Shown here: positions 36,025 to 46,990 of the stretch, piece by piece
How positions within the stretch are numbered: position 1 is the stretch's first letter
How the letters are laid out: the number at the start of each line of letters is the position of its first letter
Source: Rhodosorus marinus
Taxonomy: Eukaryota > Rhodophyta > Stylonematophyceae > Stylonematales > Stylonemataceae
DNA length: 64,000 bases
Assembly (NCBI GenBank): GCA_029953675.1
Contig: JAMWBK010000002.1
Coordinates: 1,302,001-1,366,000 of the forward strand
Direction of reading: 5' to 3'
Translations under genes and position numbers: made by a program
Notes under the pieces: model-generated
What the model was told of the DNA's origin: nothing
Databases searched by the model: none
Seen by the model: only the letters and a program-made list of their open reading frames with translations

Positions 36025-36778
36025 ATGGATCAGGAGTTGTTAGGTCGGAGCGCCTTGGTGTCTACCTTGAAAACGATTGCTGTTTTGGTGAACTCGGTAG
36101 TCGCGTTCTTCCTGTCGGAATTGTACTTTTGGAGAATCCGACGCCCGTCGGGAAAGAGGTATCCGATTGTTCAGGACGTGATTCGGCTATATGAACAAGG
36201 AGGTACGTGTCCGGCCAAATTTGGATCCTAAGGTCACTCCTTTAATGGCCTCGACTCAGCGACTGAATGCCTGTACTCACTATGGCCGAAAAGGAGACAG
36301 CCATGTTCGCCTCTACGGAGATTCCGTTGTCTACGAGGACCCATTCCTGAGATTCCAGGGCAAAAATGAACTGCAAAGGGCCTTCGACATCCTCGGATTA
36401 CAGTTCAACAGCACGCGAATAACTCGGTATGCACCTTTCTGGAAGACGAACCAGCTGCTGCGGATATACAACGTTCAAGAGTATACTCTTAAGGTTGGAC
36501 TCACTCTCGTCATTCCGTCGAAGATCGACCTGGTATTCGGTACAGTTTCCCCAACCCAGAACCATTGAGCGGTCATGCTTCCAGATCCACTCCTTTTTCT
36601 CACGAGACCTCTCTACGCACTGACTGAAAAAGATGAAAGCGGCAAGATCATCGCACATAGAGATCACACCTTCTACCTGCCCATAATCGGCGAAGAGACA
36701 TGGGGCATTGTAGCTACCCCAATTCAAGCCCTCAGGCGACTTGGCGCGCAATGTCTTTGCTCATTCCTAGAGACATGA
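36025..36778 (+). CDS. NTF2/SnoaL-like domain protein with N-terminal membrane anchor
   Basis: Exons 36025-36202, 36294-36539 and 36633-36778; 189 residues, all phases consistent. The N-terminus has one hydrophobic segment (TIAVLVNSVVAFFLSELYFW) followed by a basic RIRRPSGKR stretch, so it is probably membrane-anchored with the domain in the cytosol or stroma. The rest resembles the SnoaL/NTF2-like fold. VRLYGDSVVYEDPFLRFQGK matches the usual opening of such domains, and LVFDESGKIIAHRDHTFYLP matches the last strands. Plants and algae have many uncharacterised proteins of this kind (e.g. DUF2358). No catalytic function can be named. The last block (GIVATPIQALRRLGAQC) is unfamiliar to me. Confidence 0.65.
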
Positions 36779-37226
36779 CGAAAATACCGTTTTCTTGCTG
36801 ACCGCAGCTGAAGTACGGCTTTGTAGAGCATCTAGAGGACAATCGTGACTTATTAACCACGGCTTAAATGCAACTTTCGATAAAAAATCGACCATCTCCA
36901 AAGATTTGCTTCGGCCGTTTTGATCAATAGATCAGGTCCACTGCAACCATACGGCCAACAACGATACCCAAATAAATGGTTTCCTCGTCGCCTAAATGTT
37001 TCTCAGCTGTCAACTGGTGTCCAGTACAGTTTTCCCGAATGTTGACATGTAGATCTTGGTCCGTTGCTGGGACCTTAAAAAACTCGAATTGGTTGCTCTG
37101 CGCGACATTTCCAATCGCTCAGCCGTGCGATCTCGATGGCCTGAGCTGCTGCGCTGATGGTAATGAATGAGGCGGCGGTCGGCATTCCTGAAGCGATCAT
37201 ATCAGGGTCGCTGAATTGTTTCCGAT
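36779..37226. other. Intergenic
   Basis: No gene seen; it contains the 3' end of the NTF2-like gene and the promoter side of the CRTISO-like gene. Confidence 0.45.
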
Positions 37227-39122
37227 ATGTCAGGCGCCTTCGTCCTACAGCCTTTTCAATATTCTCGAAAGCTAGACACCTGCAGGTGCAGGTGTTCGAC
37301 TAGTTCAGAGGCTGCCGACGAATCGGATATTGTTGTGATCGGATCTGGTGTTGGTGGGCTCGGGGCTGCGGCGCTCTTTGCAAAAGATGGATATGATGTA
37401 ACTGTTCTTGAGTCACATCTTCACCCTGGAGGTGCAGCGCATGCGTTTTCTAGGGGTCAGTATGTGTTCGATTCTGGTCCGTCATTGTACACAGGAATGT
37501 CATTTCGCCCTTCTTCAAACCCGCTTGCGCATCTGCTGGATTCGATCGGTGAGGACGTTGAATGGATTAGGTACAGTGAATGGGGCGTGAACATACCGGA
37601 AGGTTGTTTCCGGAAGAGAGTTGGCGCTGTTGACATCCAGCACATGCTGCAAACCCGGAACAAATCCAGTGAGCAAGGCAGGCAAGCGCTGGACCAGTGG
37701 AACCGACTCTGGAAAAGAATTGATTCTTTGTCAAAGGCTTCTAGAGCTGTCCCAACTGCAGCAGTGCGAACAGATCCGCTAGCTGCAGTCACGGTGTCGA
37801 GGTGAGGAAGCCCTCGCACCTTCGAACTCGTATGAAACCGTTTTCGACTGACCATGTTCACATAAATTGATATGTCCAGGTACCTCCCCAGAGTGCTCTC
37901 CAGTCTCTCATCGTTGCCATTCCTGACCAGACCTTTCTCAGAGATCATGGATGCGGAGAAAGTTGACGATCCGCTCCTGCGCAACTGGATCGACCTCCTC
38001 TGCTTTTTGCTCTCTGGCCTGCCTGCCAATGGCACACCAACGGTCGAGGTTGGTGATCGGGAACAAAGCCTTAACCCTATGAAAACTTTTGAAACTTTCC
38101 TCAGCCCTGAGTGCTGTTCTACTTCCCCAGGCTGCGTTTATGCTAGGGGATTTCTACTCAGCGGGTGCTGTGCTCGACTATCCCAGAGGCGGCAGTGGTG
38201 AGCTTGTCGAGGCCCTTGCTCGCGGCGTAACCAAGAGAGGTGGAAGGATCATGCTCGGCCACCATGTCGACTCGGTTCTTGTTGAGAACAACAGGGCCAC
38301 TGGTGTGAGAACAACGACAGGAAAAGTTTTCCGGGCAAAGGAGCTGGTCGTCAGCAATGCCTCTTGCTGGGATATGGCAAGGCTGCTACAAAATGGTAAT
38401 ACGTGCTTGCTGCGGTCAGACATGGACAGCTATCGAGGAATACTAAAATGTTCGAGTATCTGCGGGAATTTCATTATGTAGATCTAGCAGACGATTCGTT
38501 CAATCAGTGGAACCGGTCCCTGTCAGATACCCCTGAATGCAGGTCTTTCATGCACTTGCACTTGGGCTTTGACTTAACTGGTTTGGGCGACCTCCTCTGC
38601 CACTATATTCACGTCTTTGATTGGAACAAGGGTATAGATGCGGAAGGAAACGTTGTATTGATATCTATCCCATCCGTTCTCGACCCTTCTCTAGCGCCTG
38701 AAGGGAAGCACGTTCTCCATGCGTACACACCGGCGTCCGAACCATACGACGCATGGGCAGGTCTCAAGAAAGGGAGTCCGGAGTACGTGGCGAGAAAGGA
38801 AGAGAGAGCAGGAGTCATATGGAAAGCTTTGGAGGAGATAGTGCCTGATATCCGATCGAGAGTTGACGTTGAGATGATTGGGACCCCGTTGACTCACGAG
38901 AAGTTTTTGCGACGTTCTCGAGGCTCATATGGCCCTGCGATTCGAGCAGGACAAGAAATGTTCCCATTTGCAGAAACACCTGTGGAGCATTTGATACGTT
39001 GCGGTGACTCAGTTTTCCCAGGAATCGGGTTGCCAGCTGTAGCTGCTGGTGCGCTTATTGCAGCAAACTCAAGGAGCTCGATTCTTAGCCACTTGGCCCT
39101 ACTCGATGAAATTGGCCTCTAA
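37227..39122 (+). CDS. Carotenoid isomerase-type FAD oxidoreductase (CRTISO/CrtI family)
   Basis: Exons 37227-37801, 37880-38048, 38131-38395 and 38482-39122; 549 residues. The family carries out cis-trans isomerisation or desaturation of carotenes in plastids. A short presequence rich in S, R and C precedes the FAD-binding core IVVIGSGVGGLGAAALF (GxGxxG at residues 39-44) and VLESHLHPGGAAHAF. The middle shows LSGLPANGTPTVE and FMLGDFYSAGAVLDYPRGGSG. The end shows LISIPSVLDP, HAYTPASEPYDAW, GTPLTHEKFLRRSRGSYGPA and CGDSVFPGIGLPAVAAGALI, all typical of CRTISO and CRTISO-like proteins. Whether it is the true prolycopene isomerase or a CRTISO-like paralogue cannot be settled here. The second intron has a weak donor (GTTGGT). 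Confidence 0.88.
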
Positions 39123-40164
39123 TCAAAGGGCATGGAGCGGCAACATGCCCAACGCGGTGACCGCACCCCTCCGCTCGCGGATAACTCTTTTGCTCGTTTA
39201 GCAGTCGGAGGAAGCATGGAATCAATGACCGACCGGAGACGAGTCCGGCTGGGAATGCCTACCGCAGCGTCCGTGGAGGACCACTGCTGAGAACCGGAAA
39301 CCTGTGCCTTCCGGCAAAATTCCTTTCGTTTCTGTTGAGTTAGCTGCTCGCTGTATTTACGTATACTGTTCTGCTATATTCGAGTCAATAGGTGCCTACA
39401 TCGAGATGCTTTCGCAGAGTCCTCTTCCTCGAAGTTGCCACAGTTAACCCTAAGGTGGGATCCTTCGGTTTATGCTATTAATTAATAACAAAGAGAATAT
39501 GCCCATGAATGCAATTTTTTCTCGTTTTCAAGGGCAAGAGAAGGATTTCCTCTCTGTCCAAGGTTGCATCTAATGATGTTACACCACGTGTCATGATATA
39601 CCAATAGAATCAATTTTTGAGCAGTCTGATTCCGGCCGGGGACTCTTGTGTACTGCGGAAGATATATATTGTGGTTTCCCGTTTTCATTGCAGAGCGCAG
39701 TGTTGAGTTGAGCTTTGGAGCTGGCAACCAGAAGATTCTAGAGAGCTAGAGGCAAAAAAATCGAAAGCAAAACAGGATCAGGTTGGATTTGCCGAGGGCG
39801 ACTAGCTTTGGTCATTGTTCTTACGGAAACCATGGCCCGTCCAAGGGTCTGACGGCTTCCAATTATGGTTCCATACTCAGTAGAGCTGATCCTAGATGCG
39901 TCTAAACTTTCTATTGGACAAAATACAACGAATCTTTCTTTTTTTTTGCTTTCCTTGTCCCTAGTCGTCGAATCGCTCCGCCACCTGAAGAGGATCGATC
40001 GGATATGTGAGTTTGGGGATGAAACCACAAAGAGTACAGACAGTTCTGGGTTGAAACCTGTACGCAAATTGGCCTATTCAAAAGTTGGCCAAACCTCCGA
40101 TTTTATCTGGTAGATTATTTTAACCGTTTTGTGCTTTTTATGGGATTTATACTATTCGCAGTTC
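39123..40164. other. Intergenic
   Basis: No gene recognised; the two overlapping frames near 39.74-40.11 kb have no known match. Confidence 0.45.
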
Positions 40165-40383
40165 TCAATACATTTTAATACATTTTAATACATTTTAATA
40201 CATTTTAATACATTTTATACTTCTAATATTTTAATTCTTTTAATACTTTTATTGATTTTAATGTTTCTCATACTCTTAATACTTTTAGTACTTGTAGTGC
40301 TTTTAATAATTTTAATAATTTTGACAATTTTGTATTTTTAATACTTTTCATACTCTTACTCTTAGTATTTCAGTATTTTGGTA
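40165..40383. repeat. AT-rich 10-bp tandem repeat, intact then decaying
   Basis: Five nearly identical units of TACATTTTAA occupy 40169-40219. They are followed by about 160 bp of variants such as ACTTTTAATA and ATAATTTTAA that still keep a roughly 10-11 bp rhythm. Confidence 0.8.
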
Positions 40384-41836
40384 CTATATCTAAGGCTCAT
40401 AGAGTCTAGAATGCACGTTTTATGGACAGATGTGAACCATGATAGTCCAAAAGTTTCCTCAGAACATACAAGACATGCCCTCGCCGTATATCTAGAGTTG
40501 TTGTTTGGATAACCCTGAAACGCCGTGAGGGTGGTTAATCATCGTGTAGAAAAGTCGGAGAGGCCCCTCAAGATGGGAGTGCCCCCCCTGAGCCCCATTC
40601 AAAGGAGCGTGCGGCCTCACTTTCTTCAAGTCCAAGCACCAACGGCTAGACAATGCTTCATCCTCCCATACAGTGGTGCCCTTTTCGCTGAGGTTCCTGA
40701 AAACATGGAGGTCCAATGGGAGGGGGTAGATTTTGAGAGCACTCTCAGCGCGCTCAACAAGCACTTGGCCTCGTTGTCGGTTTCTCCCAACACAACAGTA
40801 GCAGCCCACGTGCCCACAGCTAAGCACCACGAACCGTAAGGGGTGAGCCCAGGCCAAAATCCCGATCCGCGTTCAAAAGCACCACAAAATTACCAAAAGA
40901 ACTTATTTTCTCCACGAAAACATTAAAAGCGAGCGAAAACGTTCAGAAACTCGAAACGCTCCAGGTCCAGTTTTCGGATGTTTTTATTCGGATTCTCCAA
41001 GTTGCTCGGAAAAGCGACGTCCTTGCGGCCTTCGGGTGCTAGGCTTTGTGAAATCAGATCTCTGGTTGTGAGAGTCCTTGACGTTTGTCAATAAGCTCTC
41101 TGGAACACAAAGAAAGTTATGAGACAGTCATGGGTGGAAGGGGGCTCTTGCTGAAAAGATTTGGTGTGAAGGTTATTGCCCCTCGAGGGAAGATGAAGAC
41201 TGCAACCCCGTCCAGAGCCCTTCTCCCCCCTTGAAGGCTTGAAGGCGGTCTTTAAAGAGGCTCTTCAAGGGGCTATTTTTAGGTGAAAGAGAAAGGAGGG
41301 AAAAACTGAATCGACGAATTTTTTTCAAAGCGGGCAGCTTCAAAGCTCGATTGGCACTTTTATCATGGGTTTTTGGGCCGTTTTTGAGGGTTTGGCTATT
41401 GAATAGCGTGGTTCGGGAGGGAGACGGATGAACTTGAGTGGGGAAGGGTGGAGTGTGTTAGTGTTGAGAAGAATTTCTTGTTGGCTAAGTTTATATTCTA
41501 CTTGAGAATCATAGTCTAAGAGGAGAAGGAGAACCCCCCGGGACAAAGATATCGAGTTGGTAGTAGTAGCAAAAAAGGGCGATTGGGTTTTGGTTTTTTT
41601 TTTAAGGGTGGTGGAGGGGGGTGGGGGTGGGGGGTTAAGGTCTTTGCATTGAACGATGCGCCGTAGACACGTGTGCAGTGGTTCTGAGCAGGCGGCTATG
41701 AGGAGTTAGAAAAGGTTAAGGCGGAGTTTTTTTTAGAGGATCTTGTGTAGAAGGAGGCCGAAGAACCTCGGTTCTTCTTGTGGCGGTGAGTTTTTGATAG
41801 ATTGTGGGAGGTCGCCGGGGTTACGGATCTGCCGCA
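40384..41836. other. Intergenic, 5' flank of the SPINDLY-like gene
   Basis: A minus-strand frame near 40560-40857 contains VVLSCGHVGCYCC, reminiscent of half a RING finger, but the other metal ligands are missing. From about 41340 to 41836 the plus strand is G/T-rich with long T and G runs, directly upstream of the next gene. Confidence 0.4.
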
Positions 41837-44800
41837 ATGAAGGACGGGAAGAAGGGGAAAGAAGGGAAGAAAGGAGATGGGGCGAAGACTAAGACATCTC
41901 AGGCGAACGGGAAGCGGAATTCCACAGCCAGCAATAAAGTGGTAAGTTGAAGGCCAACCGGTAATTTCGAAACTCGTGAGCATCATTTTGCTCACGTCGT
42001 TCGCTTTCTGACGAGTAGGACTCTAGAAGCAATGAGAACGATGGATTGGAGCTGAGGTTTGGAAAAGCTCGGGAGCTGCTGGCCAGAGCAAAAGTGTTCG
42101 AAGTAAGAGGACACCTGGAGGATGCTGCAAGATCTAGTTTGGAAGCCTCCAAGATGCTTGAAATCGGTTCAATGAATACTAATACAGAAGAGCGAATCCT
42201 ACTCGGAGAATGCTATACCCGATTAGGATCGTGTGCTATGGTAGTGATTGCAAGTAATCGTTTAACCCACGCAACCCTGCGCGAAAGCTAACATGTTTGG
42301 CTCCTCCTCCGCCATGGTGCAGACTTCAAAAACTTTTACAGAGGCGGGTGAGTACTTTGAGGAAGCACTGAGATTGAACCCGAAAGACGCGGAAGCTATG
42401 CACGGAATAGCCATCCTTATCAACGAAACAGCACCAGGTCGAGCTCGTGAGGCTGTCGAGTGGCTTAGAGCGTCGTTATCGATCAATCCCGACTATACAG
42501 AGGCAAAAAGAAATCTGGCAATGATTCTTACAGATATCGGAGTGCGGTTGAAACTCGCCGAGTTACCATCGGAGGCCACTCAGCTTTACGCGGAGGCCCT
42601 GAGCGTAGGTTTTCCAGGATGAAACTGTGTGGGCTAGGCTGATTGGCGCAGATATCCATCCTTCTCGCTCTTCAGGAAGCTGATCTAGCTGAAAATCGCT
42701 TTTTGTGTCGTCGTCAATAGGTTGATCCTGAATATGCTCAGGCCTACTACAACCTGGGAGTGGCCTATGCCGATATGGGAATGAAAGAACAGGCCTTGGA
42801 ATACTATGCGCTGACACTACACAAAAATGAACTTCATGCGGAAGCGCTGTGCAATGCTGGGGTGATCCACAAGGAAACTGGCCACGTTGAGCAGGCAATC
42901 TTGAATTATGAAAGGGCTTTATCCGTGAACCCGAATTTTGAGCTCGCAAGAGCTAACTTGTCTATCGCCCTGTGCGACGCGGGAACACAAGCAAAGCAGG
43001 AGTCAAAGATTGATGACGCATTCACGTAATAGGAAACCGCCAAATCGTCTGGAACCCACACGAATTATTTTAAGAACTGACCTCTTTGCTTTGGTTTCCT
43101 AACTCTCGCATGCCAGTCTTTATAATCGAGCCCTGGCATTTAATCCCTCTTATCCAGACGCACACTACAACCTGGGAGTCGCCTACGCAGAGGAGCGAAA
43201 GCCAATGAGGGCAATTGTACATTACGAACTGGCTGTCAAGTTCAACCCGAATCACAAGGAGGCGCACAACAACTTGGGAGTCATGTACAAGGAGCTCGGA
43301 AACCTAGAGAGATCACTCGAGTCGTACAAGGCCGCTCTTGCGATTGACAGCAACAATCATCAAACTCACAACAACGTCGCGGTGGTGTACACGCTCACTG
43401 GGGATACTGATCTCGCCGCCAAGCATCTAGAATTGGCGACCAGATTGGCACCATCGTATGCAGAAGCTCATAATAACATTGGAGTACTTCTGCGTGACGA
43501 GGGCGACGTCCTTGGTGCGATAAAGCATTACGAGGTATGTTGGACATTGGTTCAATTTGCGGGAATCGTGCTTTTTTAAACTCTTGCGAGCACGCCGAGC
43601 CTCCAGGCTCATCTGTGATACCACTTTCTTCTCTCTTCTCTCCCGTTGAAGATTTGTTTCGACGTAGACCAAGCCGGTGAAATGGGGAGGCAGAATCGAC
43701 TCCACGCGTTGAATTATGTGGACGTCTTCTCACCGGAACAAGTTTTCGAAGCCCATCATGACTGGGGGCTAAGCTTCCAGGCCAAGATTCTGAAACAGGT
43801 ACGGCTCAACCACTGCAGCTCCTGCCATATGTCAATTTTCAACCTCAAACAATATTCGAGAGATAGCTCGAATGCGAGGTTGTGTCCTTCGGGCAACCAA
43901 TGTGGTGGCTTCCTAGACGTTTCGAGCATTAACGTGGCTATACCTTTCTCTCCGTTGGTATTGTTGTGATCGATAGGTAGAGGATGGAAAATTGGATGCA
44001 GACACAAAGAGGCAACTCTTAGACGTGAGCAGAGAAAAACCTGACAAGGAACCACGAGGAGCGGGGAGACCATTGCGCATAGGATACCTTTCGCCGGACT
44101 TTTTCACCCACTCGGTATCCTACTTCATCGATGCCCCCCTTGCGAAACATTCCAAGCAAGTCAAGGTGTTTGTCTATGCCAACGTACAAAAGCAGGACTC
44201 GAAGACGGATCGGTTTCGAGCCTATGAGAACGTTGTAGACACCTGGAGAGACATCGCCGGACAGAATACTTACGAGGCTGCCAAGACAATTCTCGCGGAC
44301 AAACTTGACATTCTGGTGGAGCTTGCCGGTCATACGAATGGAAACAGATTGGATGTGATGGTTTTCCGGATAGCGCCCGTCCAGGTACTAAGGAATCATC
44401 CTAACGTTATTTTCGTATCGCACAGCGGATCTGTTTAAGTTGTTCGATTTGCGCCCGAATGCGATGTCCGGAAGTTAATTGTGCTGAGATTGACCAAACG
44501 CAATGTGTTCGCTGGTATCTTTATAGGTGACATGGATCGGATATCCAAACACAACCGGCTTGCCGAAAACCGACTACAGAGTTACAGATGAAGTCGCTGA
44601 CCCGCTGAACACAACTCAGCGGTACACCGAAAGACTTTACAGGCTACCAAAAGTATTCCTGTGCTACACTCCCGCGGCTGACGCACCGGAGGAAGTTGCC
44701 CCTCCCCCGTCCACGACTGCAGGTGGCCTTGTGACGTTCGGAAGCTTTAATATACTCGCAAAGATGCAAAGTTCAACGATAAGCCTTTGGGCCAAAGTCC

Positions 44801-45490
44801 TGAAGGCAGTACCAAACTCTAGACTGCTCCTCAAGGCCAAGCCATTTGCTTCTTCGATGACAATGGCTCGCATTCAGGTTTGTGTCGCGCTCACTCCCGT
44901 TCAGAAGAAGGCCGCGCAGATGCTGAACTGTTGAGGACGTCGTTTCGTTTGGGCTGCAGGAACTCTTCCGAAAAGAAGATATAGACCCCTCTCGGTTGGA
45001 CATGTTTCCTCTGATCCCGGCTACTCGGGCTCATCTGGAGGCGTACAGACACATGGACGTTGCGCTGGACCCTTTTCCGTATGCTGGGACAACGACTACT
45101 TGTGAGGCACTTTACATGGGAGTTCCCGTGATTACCCTGGCGAGCCCAGTAGGGCAAGATGTTCATGCACACAATGTGGGCGCCACGCTTTTGACATCCA
45201 TAGGCCATCCTGAGCTTGTAGCGAAAACCGCGGATGACTACGTGCAGAAAGCCGTTTCTCTTGCTTCGGATTCAGCGAGGTTAAGAAAGTTGCGCTATTC
45301 CTTGCGTGGGGATATGATTGGCTCTCCTCTGGGCCAAGCCGATCAGTTTGTTGAAGCTCTTGAGAACATGTACTTCGACATGTGGGGGGCAAAAGGAGGT
45401 AAGCGAAAGAAGGCGACGGGGGGTGCCTCAGAAGCGGGGAAACCCAGCTCCACGGCCAAAACGAAAAAGGGGCCAAAGCAGAAAACCTAA
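41837..45490 (+). CDS. SPY: SPINDLY-type protein O-glycosyltransferase (TPR plus GT41)
   Basis: Nine exons: 41837-41941, 42019-42240, 42323-42604, 42721-43025, 43117-43534, 43652-43798, 43977-44384, 44527-44877 and 44960-45490; 922 residues. Family: glycosyltransferase 41. In plants SPINDLY is a nucleocytoplasmic protein O-fucosyltransferase, while the animal relative OGT adds GlcNAc. The N-terminal two thirds carry tetratricopeptide repeats (e.g. AYYNLGVAYADMGMKEQALEYY, DAHYNLGVAYAEERK, EAHNNLGVMYKELGN, EAHNNIGVLLRDEGD). The catalytic part has IGYLSPDFFTHSVSYFI, ILVELAGHT, TWIGYPNTTGLPKTDYR, TFGSFNILAK and FPYAGTTTTCEALYMGVPVIT. The wording is closer to SPY than to OGT (inference). Both termini are lysine-rich tails, MKDGKKGKEGKKG and KRKK..KTKKGPKQKT, not a usual part of the family. 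Confidence 0.93.
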
Positions 45491-46252
45491 GGCATGACCA
45501 GCCGAATTACATGTACCGCAATTACATGCGCATGATCGTGCATAGGGATGTTAGACTGGGTGGATCTTTGGTCCAAGCGGGAGCGGAAGGCGGAGGCGAT
45601 TCTATCTGCCTGTTTTTGTTCTGGCGCTTTGCTTTTCTATCTATTTTGCCTAGGCTGTTCGTCTGTTCTTTGCATCGGCCAAATGATCACAACCCGGACC
45701 GGCTTACAAGAGTAGAAAGTTGAGCTGATGGGTGTATCAGTGAGAGCTTCTTAGCTCTAATAGTGGATGCCAGTGCGCTTTATCTATTTCGTTGTGGGGA
45801 CGAAGGGCCTGCACCAGAAGCATAAAAGTCCATTTTTTTTTGAGAAGAAAACCCTGTAGGTCTCTGCTCTTCCAAAGCCAGCCCCGCTGTTGTGTTTTCT
45901 TTTAGTTCCTTCTGATCATCAAAATTCGTTGACCTCCAAAACTAACAACTGCTAACTACGCCCAGCAAAATGGAGTATACCACGAGCAAGGGGACTGCCC
46001 TCGTCACCGCTTGCTCCGCTGCCAGCCCTTTCCACCTTTTTTGTGTTTTTCTTTCCTTCTCCCACGGATACCGCAAAGTTTGTTCCATCACTTGCCAGTG
46101 TCTGCGCTTTTGCCAAAGAATCGTTTGCTCGTCCTCTGATGGACAAGAATATAATGAAATAAGATACTTCTTCTGCTTCCTTACGTTTCTCCTCTGAGGG
46201 TAAGAGATTCGTCAGTATTTTTAAATACGACCGATGGTAATATTTTCTCTTG
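45491..46252. other. Intergenic between convergent genes
   Basis: No gene seen; it holds the 3' ends of the SPINDLY-like (+) and PH-domain (-) genes. Confidence 0.5.
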
Positions 46253-46990
46253 CTATCCGAGCTTCTTCATGTTTTCTATCCAAAAGTCCCTGGCTACGGC
46301 ATCCGCCGCAGCGAGGATGTGCCGTCTCTTCTGTGTGGAAAGAATAAACTCGCACTTAAACTTTCCATCGGCGCTCTTGACGTTCCGTCCAAGTTTCACG
46401 GATGATTCGAGGAGTGCGATCATCTTCGAGTTTTTCAAATCTACATTCCCTTCTTTGTCATATGCGAACAAGAACAGAACCGGGCCGTACTGCGCGTGGT
46501 TCGCAACTGACCCGAACCTGGTGCAACGTGCAGGATGAGGTTAAGAGGTATGTTCCATTGTACGTCGCTCTGGCCCAGACGCTTTTGAGACGTGAGATGG
46601 GGGGGTACTTTACCTTTTCTTCCATCTGTGGAGCCATCTTGACTTCAGGTAAAGCTCTCCCTGAACGCACAACGCGATGTCTTCATTCCGAACAACTTCC
46701 GGCGCGGTTTGATGAACTGTTATCTCCTCAGGCTCCTGAGCTGTTGTTTCCTCATTAATTTCCTTGCGCAGTTGCTGTCCAAGCCTGTAAGAAAATCGGT
46801 ACAGGTCTTTCAAAGCAGCGTTGCCCTTTTCAGGCACGTCGGCAATGATCAAGTCATCGTCACCATCGTTCAGATCTGCGAAATAGTCGTAATCTCTAGA
46901 GTCAACTGCCTTCAAGAAACTTTGTGTAGGAGATGCAAACTGCTCAACGAATGGCGCGTTCTCCTTGTCAACGGGGTCCGCCATCTTCAC
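46253..46990 (-). CDS. Pleckstrin-homology domain protein
   Basis: Exons 46614-46990 and 46253-46517; 213 residues (211 if the second methionine, at 46984, is used). The first half is acidic and without a known domain (VDSRDYDYFADLNDGDDDL). The second half is a PH domain: GELYLKSRWLHRWKKRF opens it, YGPVLFLFAYDKEGNVDL forms the middle strands, and DFWIENMKKL is the C-terminal helix with its invariant tryptophan. PH domains bind phosphoinositides or proteins at membranes. The basic cluster HRWKKR is where phosphoinositide-binding members carry their charges. The intron is 96 bp. No orthologue can be named. Confidence 0.72.

Noticed and set aside
40560-40857. Half RING-finger-like string VVLSCGHVGCYCC on the minus strand
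   Set aside because: The remaining cysteine pairs are missing before and after it and no exon joins supplied them.
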